A stretch of DNA of 64,000 nt from Ferrovum sp. JA12 (GCF_001431705.1 NZ_LJWX01000002.1:124001-188000), one strand, 5' to 3'; positions 1 to 9,499 are shown, numbered from the stretch's first letter. The notes: generated by a model not told the origin, from the letters alone. Made by a program: numbers and translations.

Positions 1-2
1 GA

Positions 3-959
3 CGAGATAACAAATTTAAAGCACGTATTAAAATTTTGGTTAAGGCGATGACGCCAGAGAAGTTTAGTTTGGCAGTAGAAGAGGAATGGTTAAGATTAAA
101 AGATGGACCTACTACATTAATTGACGAAGAAATCAAACGTATCGAACAGCGTATCCCTAAAAAACCTTATCAGACTTTGAATGCAGAGTTGCCCGCTGAT
201 GTGGAAGCATTTGTGCGTCAACCCCATGTCAAACCATGGTACGAGCGAAATGTTTTTCCACATAAGCAACAGGGTTATAAAGCGATTACCGTTTCTCTAA
301 AAGCCTTAGGGCAAGCACCGGGAGATATGAGTGCAGAGCAAATGGAAAAGGTGGCGGAAATTGCTGAGCGTGTAGGTTTTGGTGAAGTGCGAGTCAGTCA
401 CGAGCAAAACTTAATCCTGCCAGACGTGCCAAATACAGAATTGATAAGTGTGTATGAAGAGTTACGTGCATTGGGTCTTACCACCGCTAATATTGGCCTG
501 CTCTCAGACATTATCTCTTGCCCTGGTGGAGATTATTGCTCCCTTGCCAATGCTAGGTCAATTCCTGTGGCACAAGCTATACAACAGCAGTTTTCTGATT
601 TAGATTATTTGTACGATATTGGTGAGTTAGATCTAAATATTTCTGGTTGCATGAATGCATGCGGTCATCATCATGTGGGGCACATAGGTATCCTAGGTGT
701 TGATAAACACGGTGAGGAGTTCTATCAAATTACCATTGGTGGATCTCAGGCACCGGCTCGCTTGGGTAAAGTAATTGGTCCATCCTTGAAACAAGAAGAT
801 GTCCCTCAAGTGATCGAAACGCTCATCACAGTCTATTTGCAGGCCAGAGTCAATCCAGAGGAGCGCTTTGTGGACGTGGTTGAGCGACTAGGTATTGAAC
901 CATTTAAGACAGCAGTCTATGGGCGCAAGGAAGTCGCTGATGAGGTGGTAGATGGCTAA
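3..959 (+). CDS. cysI: Nitrite/sulfite reductase hemoprotein, 3' part (5' end outside window)
   Basis: This is the C-terminal part of a siroheme/[4Fe-4S] sulfite (or ferredoxin-type nitrite) reductase, which reduces sulfite to sulfide with six electrons in the cytoplasm. The frame is open to the left edge and the residues before the first in-window start codon (RDNKFKARIKILVKA) continue the family pattern, so the gene begins upstream. The cluster- and siroheme-binding cysteines are visible as C-x5-C (nt 519-539) and C-x3-C (nt 648-662, GCMNACGHHH). About 318 residues are inside the window, against roughly 550 for the family. The downstream APS reductase and CysDN make sulfite the likely substrate; nitrite cannot be excluded from this fragment. 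Confidence 0.93.
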   Translation, partial: RDNKFKARIKILVKAMTPEKFSLAVEEEWLRLKDGPTTLIDEEIKRIEQRIPKKPYQTLNAELPADVEAFVRQPHVKPWYERNVFPHKQQGYKAITVSLKALGQAPGDMSAEQMEKVAEIAERVGFGEVRVSHEQNLILPDVPNTELISVYEELRALGLTTANIGLLSDIISCPGGDYCSLANARSIPVAQAIQQQFSDLDYLYDIGELDLNISGCMNACGHHHVGHIGILGVDKHGEEFYQITIGGSQAPARLGKVIGPSLKQEDVPQVIETLITVYLQARVNPEERFVDVVERLGIEPFKTAVYGRKEVADEVVDG

Positions 960-1446
960 ACAAATTTTAAATGAAGTGATCAGTGATGACCCCTTTCATC
1001 TCATCACAAGCCCGGATGAATTACAACACGTAACCCACGTGATTACTCCTCTGGATCTCTATTTTGCCGAACAAAAAGCTTTTGATGGTTTTTCAGGGCA
1101 TCTAGGAGTTCGCATGGGTACGGACCAGGATTTATCTGTTTTTTTGCCGGTGATGGCCAAGTTTGAGTTGATTGATATTCATTATCAGCATTTTACAGAT
1201 GGACGCGGTCACTCGTTGGCTCGATTATTACGTGAGGCTTATCACTTCCAAGGGGTTCTGAGAGCGAGCGGTGATGTGTTTAAAGATACCGTTTTTTATT
1301 TGAAACGCTGTGGTTTTAACTCTTTCTTGGTTAAAGAGAGCGAAACCCTGGAACATGCTCTGCAAGGGTTTAAAGTGTTTTCAGAAAGCTACCAGGGAGC
1401 CGTCGATGAAATTCCATTATTTCGTCGACGCTTACAAACGGCATAA
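952..1446 (+). CDS. DUF934 family protein
   Basis: A 164-residue cytoplasmic protein of the DUF934 family, which in beta- and gammaproteobacteria is regularly encoded directly after this type of sulfite reductase. Its biochemical role is not established. It has the family-like stretch GVRMGTDQDLSVFLP and a conserved central part rich in H, F and R (IHYQHFTDGRGHSLARLLRE). There is no signal peptide or membrane segment. Its start overlaps the end of the sulfite reductase gene by 8 nt, so the two are translationally coupled. An accessory role in sulfite reduction is inference from this context. Confidence 0.85.
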   Translation: MAKQILNEVISDDPFHLITSPDELQHVTHVITPLDLYFAEQKAFDGFSGHLGVRMGTDQDLSVFLPVMAKFELIDIHYQHFTDGRGHSLARLLREAYHFQGVLRASGDVFKDTVFYLKRCGFNSFLVKESETLEHALQGFKVFSESYQGAVDEIPLFRRRLQTA

Positions 1447-1455
1447 GGATTGACT

Positions 1456-2133
1456 ATGGGACAACGTGATCAGCTTCTGATAGATGAATTACAGTCTATT
1501 TGTGAGCAGTATAAAAAAGTAGTATTAGCGAGCAGTTTGGGTGTGGAGGACATGCTCCTTACCCATATTATTGCTCAACAGAAAATACCCATTAGTATTT
1601 TTACCTTAGATACTGGCCGCCTTCCCGAGGCCACACATCGTTTATTGTCTCGTGTCAGAGAGCAATATCAACTCTCTATTAAGGTATATGTTCCTGAGGC
1701 CAGCAACTTGGAAAAACTGATTGAGGAGCAGGGGACGAATGGTTTTTATCAGAGTATCGACGCCCGTAAAGCTTGCTGTAGGGTGCGTAAAGTCTCGCCC
1801 CTAGCAAGAGCGCTTGAAGGGCAGGAAGCGTGGATAACTGGATTGCGTCGAGAGCAGTCTCTGACCAGGCAACAGTTAGAGAAGAGTGCTTGGGATAGCG
1901 ATCATGGTTTGATTAAATATAATCCTCTGTTAGATTGGTCACGGGATGAAGTGTGGCAATATGTGCGTGACCATCATGTGCCTTATAATGCTCTCCATGA
2001 TCAAGGATATCCTAGTATTGGATGCGAGCCTTGTACAAGAGCTGTGCGTGAGGGGGAGACTGAACGCTCGGGGCGCTGGTGGTGGGAGCATCCTGAAACC
2101 AAAGAATGTGGTTTACATATTGCCCAACAATAG
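1456..2133 (+). CDS. cysH: Assimilatory APS reductase (adenylyl-sulfate reductase, [4Fe-4S] type)
   Basis: CysH-family thioredoxin/glutathione-dependent reductase releasing sulfite from adenylyl sulfate. The protein carries the paired cysteines KACCRVRKV and GCEPC that bind a [4Fe-4S] cluster in APS-specific enzymes, plus the C-terminal catalytic motif ECGLH. PAPS-specific enzymes lack the CC/CxxC pairs, so APS is the expected substrate. This agrees with the absence of an APS kinase domain in the neighbouring CysN. I chose the ATG at 1456 because AAGGA lies 6 nt upstream; an in-frame TTG at 1450 is too close to that site. Length 225 residues. Confidence 0.93.
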   Translation: MGQRDQLLIDELQSICEQYKKVVLASSLGVEDMLLTHIIAQQKIPISIFTLDTGRLPEATHRLLSRVREQYQLSIKVYVPEASNLEKLIEEQGTNGFYQSIDARKACCRVRKVSPLARALEGQEAWITGLRREQSLTRQQLEKSAWDSDHGLIKYNPLLDWSRDEVWQYVRDHHVPYNALHDQGYPSIGCEPCTRAVREGETERSGRWWWEHPETKECGLHIAQQ

Positions 2134-2162
2134 TTTAATACAGTTTTTATAGTGAGGTGGAC

Positions 2163-3062
2163 GTGTCGGCATTAAATCATTTAGATCGATTAGAAAGTGA
2201 AGCGATTCACATTATGCGTGAAGTGGCTGCGCAATCTAAAAATCCTGCATTATTGTTTTCCGGTGGAAAAGATTCCATTGTGTTGCTACGTATAGCAGAA
2301 AAAGCCTTTAGACCTTTAGCTTTCCCTTTTCCTCTAGTTCATATTGATACAGGACACAATTTTACTGAGGTGATTGCATTTCGTGATCGCCGAGTCAAAG
2401 AGTTGAACGAAAAGCTCATTGTGCGCAGTGTAGAGGAATCGATTAAACAGGGTCGTGCACGAATTAAAACAGAAAACGATAGTCGTAATGCGTTGCAAGC
2501 CGTCACGCTAGTGGATACGATTAATGAGTTTCAATTTGATGCCTGTATTGGCGGAGCTCGTCGGGATGAAGAAAAAGCGCGAGCAAAAGAGAGAATTTTT
2601 TCTTTCAGAGATGAGTTTGGTACTTGGGACCCCAAGAACCAACGTCCAGAAATTTGGAGTCTTTATAACGCCCGAGTTCACCCTGGCGAGAACATGCGTG
2701 TCTTTCCTATTAGTAATTGGACTGAATTAGATGTATGGAGCTATATCGCTAGAGAAAATCTCGCTGTGCCCGATATTTATTATGCTCATCGTCGCTCCGT
2801 GGTGAGACGAGGTATTCAGCTAGTTCCAGTGACCGATCTCACGCCCCCTCGTCCAGAGGAAGTGGTGGAGGAGTTATGGGTTCGTTTTAGGACAGTAGGA
2901 GACATTACCTGTACTTGTCCAGTGGCTTCAGAGGCTAAGGACGTACAAGCTATTATTGCAGAAACCGCCGTCACCTCCGTAACCGAGAGAGGAGCTACCA
3001 GAATGGATGATCAAACCTCTGAAGCATCCATGGAGCTCAGAAAGAAACAGGGATATTTTTAA
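2163..3062 (+). CDS. cysD: Sulfate adenylyltransferase subunit 2
   Basis: PP-loop ATP pyrophosphatase subunit that adenylates sulfate to APS, working with the CysN GTPase. The SGGKDSIVLL motif (PP-loop) is near residue 37, followed by family segments such as HIDTGHNF and GGARRDEEKARAKER. About 299 residues, usual for CysD. The GTG at 2163 follows a GAGG ribosome site by 5 nt; an in-frame GTG at 2157 overlaps that site and is less likely. The stop codon directly abuts the cysN start, so the two subunits are co-translated. Confidence 0.95.
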   Translation: MSALNHLDRLESEAIHIMREVAAQSKNPALLFSGGKDSIVLLRIAEKAFRPLAFPFPLVHIDTGHNFTEVIAFRDRRVKELNEKLIVRSVEESIKQGRARIKTENDSRNALQAVTLVDTINEFQFDACIGGARRDEEKARAKERIFSFRDEFGTWDPKNQRPEIWSLYNARVHPGENMRVFPISNWTELDVWSYIARENLAVPDIYYAHRRSVVRRGIQLVPVTDLTPPRPEEVVEELWVRFRTVGDITCTCPVASEAKDVQAIIAETAVTSVTERGATRMDDQTSEASMELRKKQGYF

Positions 3063-4334
3063 ATGGATCAACATCTACCAATGGAACAACATACAGAATT
3101 ACTAAGATTTATTACTTGCGGATCCGTTGATGACGGTAAGAGTACATTAATTGGTCGATTACTCTTTGATAGCAAGGCGATTTTTGAAGATCAGTTAGCA
3201 GCCCTCAGTGCCACCTCACAGCGCCGTGGCATGTCGGAGACGGACTTGGCTCTGTTAACCGATGGTCTTCAAGCTGAGCGAGAACAGGGGATTACCATTG
3301 ATGTTGCTTATCGCTACTTTAGTACCCCAAAACGCCGTTTTATCATTGCTGATACCCCTGGGCATGAACAATACACTCGAAATATGGTGACAGGAGCTAG
3401 CACTGCTGATGTAGCGATTATTTTGATGGATGTACGTAAGGGAGTATTGCCTCAAACTCGTCGTCATACTCATATTGTGCGCTTACTGGGTATTCGGCAA
3501 ATAATCCTCGCTGTTAATAAAATGGATTTAGTGAATTTTGATGAAAAAGTCTTTAACCAGCTACATCAAGAGTTTTTAAGTTTTGCCAACCCCATGGGCT
3601 TTGACGACATTATTGCTGTTCCCATGAGTGCTTTACAAGGCGATATGGTGGTAGATCGAGGTGAATCATTACCTTGGTATCAGGGGAAAACACTGATTGA
3701 CGTGCTGGAGAGCGTAAGAGTTGACGAGAATATTCAACATGCTCCTTTTCGCTTCCCTGTGCAACTGGTGCATCGTGTTAGAAATAATAATGAGCTCAAT
3801 GAAAGACGTCTTTATCTCGGACGTGTTGAGTCAGGAAAGGTGTCCGTGGGTGATGAGGTCGTGGTCTTGCCATCAGGGGTGAATACCCAAATTACCAGTA
3901 TTGATACTTATGATGGAGCGATTAATAGCGCTATTGCTGGTCAATCAGTGACCATTACTTTAAATGAACAGGTGGATATTTCTCGCGGTGACATGATCGC
4001 AGAAAAAGACCATCCACCCCGTTCAGAAAAAAGTTTTTCAGCACTAATTTGCTGGTTATCTAATTCTGGATTAGATATTACTAGACGATTATTATTACGT
4101 CATGGTACACAAACGGTTGCCGTAAAAATTGCCGCCCTAGAATATAAATTAGATATTAATCATTCTATTCATGTTCCCACAGAAAAAATTGCCATGAATG
4201 ATATTGTAAAAGTGCTAGTGCGTGTTCAGCAGCCCATTAATATGGATTCTTATGAGAGTAATCGTCCCAACGGCTCCTTCATCATTATTGATGAACTCAC
4301 CAATGATACTGTGGCAGCAGGAATGATTGAATAA
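3063..4334 (+). CDS. cysN: Sulfate adenylyltransferase subunit 1 (GTPase)
   Basis: EF-Tu-like GTPase that drives APS synthesis by CysD. G1 GSVDDGKST, G3 DTPGH and G4 NKMD are all present in the first 150 residues, followed by the two beta-barrel domains. At 423 residues it ends where CysNC fusions would continue with an APS kinase, so no CysC activity is encoded here. It is the last gene of the sulfur operon; the convergent histidine kinase gene begins 4 nt after its stop. Confidence 0.95.
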   Translation: MDQHLPMEQHTELLRFITCGSVDDGKSTLIGRLLFDSKAIFEDQLAALSATSQRRGMSETDLALLTDGLQAEREQGITIDVAYRYFSTPKRRFIIADTPGHEQYTRNMVTGASTADVAIILMDVRKGVLPQTRRHTHIVRLLGIRQIILAVNKMDLVNFDEKVFNQLHQEFLSFANPMGFDDIIAVPMSALQGDMVVDRGESLPWYQGKTLIDVLESVRVDENIQHAPFRFPVQLVHRVRNNNELNERRLYLGRVESGKVSVGDEVVVLPSGVNTQITSIDTYDGAINSAIAGQSVTITLNEQVDISRGDMIAEKDHPPRSEKSFSALICWLSNSGLDITRRLLLRHGTQTVAVKIAALEYKLDINHSIHVPTEKIAMNDIVKVLVRVQQPINMDSYESNRPNGSFIIIDELTNDTVAAGMIE

Positions 4335-4338
4335 GTGA

Positions 4339-5697
4339 TTAAGGCTTGTTAACCTTGACTGAGGGTAGTTCAATCACTACCCTCAATCCCTGTCCTTCAG
4401 GGTTGTCAGTAAGATATACTTCCCCATGATGTTTCTCCACAATGAGTTTAACAATAGCGAGGCCTAATCCGGTGCCTTGAATATTTTGATTGGGACCCCG
4501 ATAAAATCGATCAAAGACTCGTTCCCGATCCACTAAGGCAATACCAGGCCCCGTATCAGTGACAGTAATCATGGCCATATTGTTTTCACCTGTGAGTGAG
4601 ATGTCCACACGGGCACCTGGGGGACAATAAATAAGTGCGTTATGAATTAAATTTTCCATCATGGTTCTGAGCGAGATTTCATTACCCATAACAAATAGCT
4701 TTGTACGTTCTGTTAAGCCAAGATCAATAGAGCGTGCTAAAGCTTGGCTATTAAATTCATAAATAATACTTTTTATTAAAGGTTTGAGCGCAACGAGTTC
4801 AAGGTTTGTATCCACTTTATCAATATCTTGTTGAGCAAAGGTTAATAATTGATCGACAGAATGATTTAAACGTTGTATGCCCTCTTGCAAAGGGTAAATC
4901 AATTCTTTTTGTGGAGAGCTGGTTGACTCACGTAAAAGAATATCGGTTTGTAAGGTCAAGGCAGTGAGAGGTGTTCTTAAGGTATGGGCGGCATCGCCAA
5001 TTAATTGTTGTTGTTGTTGAATGGCATTATTTAATCGCTCAAGAAGACTATTGAGTGAATGAATTAATGGTTTTAATTCTTTAGGAACAAACTGGCTGCT
5101 AACGGGTTCCGTAGTAAACACATCTCGATTCTGAAGTTGTGCGGAAATCTTTTTTAAGGGCTTAAAGAGAAAGTAAATCAATAGCCATACAGTAATGCTT
5201 AGTAATGGGACAATTGTTAATAATGGCATGAGTGCTCTCTTGGCGGCACTGATGGCAATAATATTTCTAGCCTCAGTAGGCTGACATATTTCTATATGAT
5301 AGTGTGCTGTATTTAGTCCAAAAACTCTTAGCCTATCCTGTTGAGTGGTTATGCTCCGATAACCATTAACGTTAAAAAGAGGAATATGTTTTGAATTATT
5401 TGTAGAGAGGATGAGAGACCCTTTTTCATCCCAAATTTGACCAATATATTCTAAGTTTTCATCGTCCTCTTGGTTATCCTCCTCTTGTTCTTGATTTTTT
5501 TTGAGTAAGACACTTTCCCCACCATGTTGCCAAGGTAGTGTGGATTGAAAAGCCAGAGCAATTTGCTTCAAAGCATTATCTTGCATCAAGGCTAACTCAT
5601 TTTGCGTTTTGTAATAGACACTTATCGCCGCAAAAAATATTCCTGTTAGCAACAGCGCAATTAATCCAAACTGTAATCGGGTTTGTAATGATTTCAT
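4339..5697 (-). CDS. Sensor histidine kinase, QseC/PmrB-like
   Basis: A 452-residue inner-membrane sensor kinase. The N-terminal membrane segment covers about residues 10-28 and a second one about 155-178, enclosing a periplasmic domain. HAMP-like linker, DHp domain with the H-box GDAAHTLRTPLTAL, then an HATPase domain with N-box ENLIHNALIYCPP, DTGPGIA and GTGLGLAI. The periplasmic domain has an unusual acidic run at residues 70-83 (9 of 14 residues are D or E), reminiscent of the metal-sensing acidic motifs of PmrB. It overlaps the response regulator gene by 4 nt and lies beside a TonB uptake operon, so metal or siderophore sensing is a reasonable inference. The ligand is not shown by the sequence. 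Confidence 0.88.
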   Translation of the reverse strand: MKSLQTRLQFGLIALLLTGIFFAAISVYYKTQNELALMQDNALKQIALAFQSTLPWQHGGESVLLKKNQEQEEDNQEDDENLEYIGQIWDEKGSLILSTNNSKHIPLFNVNGYRSITTQQDRLRVFGLNTAHYHIEICQPTEARNIIAISAAKRALMPLLTIVPLLSITVWLLIYFLFKPLKKISAQLQNRDVFTTEPVSSQFVPKELKPLIHSLNSLLERLNNAIQQQQQLIGDAAHTLRTPLTALTLQTDILLRESTSSPQKELIYPLQEGIQRLNHSVDQLLTFAQQDIDKVDTNLELVALKPLIKSIIYEFNSQALARSIDLGLTERTKLFVMGNEISLRTMMENLIHNALIYCPPGARVDISLTGENNMAMITVTDTGPGIALVDRERVFDRFYRGPNQNIQGTGLGLAIVKLIVEKHHGEVYLTDNPEGQGLRVVIELPSVKVNKP

Positions 5698-6353
5698 AGT
5701 GTTCCAATCTTATATCCAACACCGCGAATATTACGTATAGCATCTTCGCCTAATTTTTTTCGAAGATGGTGAATAAAGACTTGGATAGAGTTACTACCAA
5801 TCTCATCGTTCCAGTCATATATTTTTGCTTCTAACTTTTTTCTTGAGAGGACTGCGTCAGGGTTTTCTAATAAGGCGTATAAAATAGCAAATTCTTTTCC
5901 AGATAAATCAATTGGCTGATCATTAAAGATGACAGTATGCTTTTGAGAATCCAGGGATAACGATCCATATTTTAAAATATTCGTAGCCGTGGAGTGTTGC
6001 CGTCTTATTAAAGCATGCATACGTGCCAATAACTCGTCCAAATGAAAGGGTTTGATGAGATAGTCATCAGCTCCCTCATTTAATCCTCCTACACGATCAT
6101 CAAGACGGTCTCTCGCCGAAAGGATAAGTATTGGCAATTTAGTGTTATCACGCCTTAAGTTTTTTAACACATCAAAACCAGAGAGTCCTGGCAGATTAAT
6201 ATCTAACAACAGAAGAGAATATTCTGAATGGTGTAACGCCTGTAAACCCGATTCACCATCTCTAAACCAATCCACCGTAAATTGAGATATTTTTAAAGAT
6301 TTAACAATATTTTGTCCGATCAATGCATCATCTTCAATAAGTAAAACTTTCAT
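5694..6353 (-). CDS. OmpR-family response regulator, QseB/PmrA-like
   Basis: A 219-residue regulator: receiver domain (acid pocket E7/D8/D9, phospho-acceptor D51, conserved K in LIKPFH) followed by an OmpR/PhoB winged helix ending in HHLRKKLGEDAIRNIRGVGYKIG. It is the first gene of a two-gene operon with the kinase at 4339-5697. The divergent intergenic region to the TonB receptor holds a long palindrome (6407-6438) that could be its operator. Start chosen at the ATG encoding MKVLLIEDD, standard for the family. Confidence 0.92.
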   Translation of the reverse strand: MKVLLIEDDALIGQNIVKSLKISQFTVDWFRDGESGLQALHHSEYSLLLLDINLPGLSGFDVLKNLRRDNTKLPILILSARDRLDDRVGGLNEGADDYLIKPFHLDELLARMHALIRRQHSTATNILKYGSLSLDSQKHTVIFNDQPIDLSGKEFAILYALLENPDAVLSRKKLEAKIYDWNDEIGSNSIQVFIHHLRKKLGEDAIRNIRGVGYKIGTL

Positions 6354-6406
6354 AAAACCTTATTCCTATTGGTTTACAGGGCGATTTAAACTCAGTCTTA
6401 ATAGTT

Positions 6407-6438
6407 TTAATTATTGGTTATACCAAACCAATAATTAA
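6407..6438. repeat. 13-bp perfect inverted repeat in the divergent promoter region
   Basis: Arms TTAATTATTGGTT (6407-6419) and AACCAATAATTAA (6426-6438) are perfect complements with a 6-nt loop. They lie between the response regulator gene (minus) and the TonB-dependent receptor gene (plus). A further partial copy, ATTGGTT, occurs near 6368. There is no T-run, so a terminator is unlikely; an operator or mRNA leader structure is more plausible. Confidence 0.6.
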
Positions 6439-6543
6439 ATTTACCTTAAAAATATTTATATTTTTTAAAAGCGATTGTTTAACAAATATTTAATATTTCA
6501 TCTACACAATGCTCTCATATTCTTTATTAACTAGGGGGCTTCA

Positions 6544-8793
6544 ATGAAAAAAACTAAACTCAATTTGATTACGCAATTGTTGCTAACATCTGTTTTTTCA
6601 ACCACCGTAGCACAACAAGCGTTTGCAGTTGATTTTAATTCTGTAACATCCGGCGTTCCATTGGGTTCGGTTAGCAGTGGCTCCAGCGCTGACTATGCTG
6701 CAGATCCTTCAAGCGCCCCTAATCAAGCTCCCTCGCAAGCATCTTTGACTACTTTCGAACCTCAATCTGTAGTAGGTGGTAAATATATCAATAATATGTT
6801 TTCTGGAACAGCTACCTACGGAGACGTCGCAGGATTAACTCCAGGGGCAGTTAGTGCACCGATAAACGGTTATGGTGGGTCAGATGTCCCTGCACTAAGT
6901 ATTCATGGTTTTCAAGATGGGCAATATAACGTATTGTTTGACGGGATTCCTTTCGCAGATGGTCGCGATCAAACACATCATCAAAATCAGTTCATGATGG
7001 CCTCAGATATGGGCAGTGAAGTGGTTGATAGAGGACCGGGACGTGCTGATACCGTAGGCTTGGCCACCTTCGGTGGTACCGTGTTTGTTAACTCAAAGGA
7101 TCCTTTGCAAAATGCTGGATTAACAACACGTGTTCAATATGGATCCTTCAATACTCGCTTATTTGGTGCGGAATTTGATACGGGTGATTTGAAAAACTAT
7201 GGCGATGCCAGAGGTTACTTGGACGTCAACCATTCACAAACAGATGGTGCCTATGCATTAAACACGGTTAGAAGAACAAATGTGTTTGGGAAACTGATTA
7301 AACCCATTAATGATGACAATACGATAACTATAGTAGGTATGGTCAATGATACTTATCAACACGCTATTCAAGGCGGCACACCGGACGGTATAGCTGCTAA
7401 CGGAGGTGTCACACCTGGACTGAATTATAATGGACTGAGCCAAAATTCGTATGGTTCAAACCATGACCATTTTAGTAGCTATATGTACTATATTCAATTA
7501 CAGTCACAGTATGGAAAATGGAGTTTTGATAACAAGCTGTTTACCACTGAATATACCCATACAAATTTACAAACCGCCAATCCAGGTGGAAATACCCAAA
7601 ATAACACTGTGGTTAATGGTTTTACAGGAACCCAAGCAGTTCAAAGTGTAAACGGCCTAGCTAACTTCACGCAAAACGGATCAGATTTATTAGGCAATAC
7701 TTCGTTAACACAAAACACCACCTATGGTGATGTGTTTAGAGGTAAATATAATTTTGGACGTGACGATTTGGGTATGGGTGTTTGGCTAAACAGGCAAACT
7801 GAGCAATCCAATCAATATGCCACAGATTTTACTGGTGGTTATCAGTATAGCAATAGCGGAAATCAACTTTGGTTGAATAGCTATAACACATATCAACCCT
7901 ATGTTGAATATACATGGAGACCCATTAAGAACTTAGAAGTTACTCCTGGAGTGAAGTACGATATGATTACTGAGGATCAGTTAGCTGCCTACTCAGGAGT
8001 GGGGACAGTGACGGGTTATGGAAGTGCTACTTATCATGCTCTCTTACCCAGTTTAGATATTCATTATTATTTAAGAAAAAACTGGACCGTCTATGCACAA
8101 GCTGCAGAAGGCTTTCTTCCTCCTTTAGCTAAACAAGCTTTTAGTGTTAAAAATAATGCCTTTGGAATCAACTCAAATATTAATCCCCAAAATACCAAAA
8201 ACCTACAGTTTGGTACGGTATATAAGGCAAATAAATACTCCGTTTCAGCTGACGCATACTTTATTAATAATAACAACCTGATTCAAAATGCAGGGATTGG
8301 ACCTGGCGGCTACACAATATTTAGTAATGCAGGGAATACTAACTTCAGCGGTATTGATACAGAAGCCACTTACAAAGTTGGGTATGGTTATAGTTTATAT
8401 GGTAACTATTCTTTCGAAAGAACCCAGTCTGCAGCAGCCTCGCCCATCTACAATGCTCCTGTTGTGACCTCTGCATTAGGATTGTTGTATGAAAAAAATA
8501 ACTTCAACGCTAATTTGATTGCAAAAGAAGTGGGTAGTCGTATTGGTGGTCAAGACCAGAATAATAATAATTATTATTTAGGTAGTTACACATTAGTGAA
8601 TTTCTCAGCCGGTTATAAGTTCAATCATCTCTATGGATATAACCATGATACGGAAATCCAGTTCCAAGCTAACAACTTAACGAATAGATATGACCCTATT
8701 TACTTTAACGGCAACACGGCGGTAAATTCTAATCCATTGTTGTATACCCTGTTTGGACGAACATTTAACGTTAACTTAACCACTACGTTCTAA
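6544..8793 (+). CDS. TonB-dependent outer-membrane receptor
   Basis: A 749-residue outer-membrane transporter with an N-terminal Sec signal (cleavage after about residue 29, ending QQAFA), a low-complexity linker, a plug domain (about 60-190, with the typical segments LSIHGFQDGQYNVLFDG and TFGGTVFVNSKD) and a beta-barrel ending in the terminal aromatic residue ...LTTTF. Imported substrate unknown; ferric siderophores, heme or metals such as nickel are possible. The operon continues with exbB, exbD and tonB, giving it a dedicated energising complex. An AGGGGG ribosome site precedes the ATG. Confidence 0.9.
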   Translation: MKKTKLNLITQLLLTSVFSTTVAQQAFAVDFNSVTSGVPLGSVSSGSSADYAADPSSAPNQAPSQASLTTFEPQSVVGGKYINNMFSGTATYGDVAGLTPGAVSAPINGYGGSDVPALSIHGFQDGQYNVLFDGIPFADGRDQTHHQNQFMMASDMGSEVVDRGPGRADTVGLATFGGTVFVNSKDPLQNAGLTTRVQYGSFNTRLFGAEFDTGDLKNYGDARGYLDVNHSQTDGAYALNTVRRTNVFGKLIKPINDDNTITIVGMVNDTYQHAIQGGTPDGIAANGGVTPGLNYNGLSQNSYGSNHDHFSSYMYYIQLQSQYGKWSFDNKLFTTEYTHTNLQTANPGGNTQNNTVVNGFTGTQAVQSVNGLANFTQNGSDLLGNTSLTQNTTYGDVFRGKYNFGRDDLGMGVWLNRQTEQSNQYATDFTGGYQYSNSGNQLWLNSYNTYQPYVEYTWRPIKNLEVTPGVKYDMITEDQLAAYSGVGTVTGYGSATYHALLPSLDIHYYLRKNWTVYAQAAEGFLPPLAKQAFSVKNNAFGINSNINPQNTKNLQFGTVYKANKYSVSADAYFINNNNLIQNAGIGPGGYTIFSNAGNTNFSGIDTEATYKVGYGYSLYGNYSFERTQSAAASPIYNAPVVTSALGLLYEKNNFNANLIAKEVGSRIGGQDQNNNNYYLGSYTLVNFSAGYKFNHLYGYNHDTEIQFQANNLTNRYDPIYFNGNTAVNSNPLLYTLFGRTFNVNLTTTF

Positions 8794-8822
8794 TTGAGAT
8801 AAAAAGAAAGGGAGACTAAAAA

Positions 8823-9497
8823 ATGAATTTCGACTCAATTCAACGTATAGCCGGTGATTCTGGTGGCATAGTTTATATTATGGCTGTTATGTTACTCGTG
8901 GGGTTAACTGTGATTATCGAAAGAAGTTACTACTTCTGGAGAATTAACACACAAGGGCAACAAGTGATGTCGGTTTTAGAAGATTCAGCGACCCTTGACC
9001 AAGGGTTGCTCAACAAATTAGGAGGAGAGTTTTTACATTCCCCTCACTGTAAAGTGGTTAAAACTGCTTTAGAGCATAATTTGAATCATGACTTTGACCG
9101 TATCTCAGATAAGCTTGATGAGTCCATAATGCGTGAAGCACCTTCTATCGATCGTTTCCTCTGGATTTTAGATACCATTGTCACCATGGCCCCTTTGTTG
9201 GGGCTGTTGGGAACCATTGTGGGGATGTTTAATGCATTTCAAGTCTTGGGAAATGTAGGAGGAGAACCCACTAAAATTACGGGTGGTGTAGCAGAGGCAT
9301 TGATCGCAACGGCATCAGGTTTATTTATCGCCATTATTGGACTGTTTTTCTTTAATGCTTTAAATAATCGCGTACGTATTATCATGCATCAACTTGAAAC
9401 CATCAAGAAAATGCTTTTAAACCGTATGTACCACCATTATCCAGATATGGTTGCAGAGGAAATGGGTAATGAAAGAATATCACTTAAGGGAGTGTAG
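8823..9497 (+). CDS. exbB: ExbB/MotA/TolQ family proton channel subunit
   Basis: A 224-residue inner-membrane protein with three hydrophobic segments (about residues 15-35, 115-140 and 155-180). It carries the ExbB/TolQ signature APLLGLLGTIVGMFNAF followed by GGVAEALIATASGLFIAI. With ExbD it forms the proton-driven motor that energises TonB. Preceded by AAAGGGAGA 30 nt after the receptor stop; its stop codon is 2 nt before the exbD ATG. Confidence 0.93.
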   Translation: MNFDSIQRIAGDSGGIVYIMAVMLLVGLTVIIERSYYFWRINTQGQQVMSVLEDSATLDQGLLNKLGGEFLHSPHCKVVKTALEHNLNHDFDRISDKLDESIMREAPSIDRFLWILDTIVTMAPLLGLLGTIVGMFNAFQVLGNVGGEPTKITGGVAEALIATASGLFIAIIGLFFFNALNNRVRIIMHQLETIKKMLLNRMYHHYPDMVAEEMGNERISLKGV

Positions 9498-9499
9498 TG

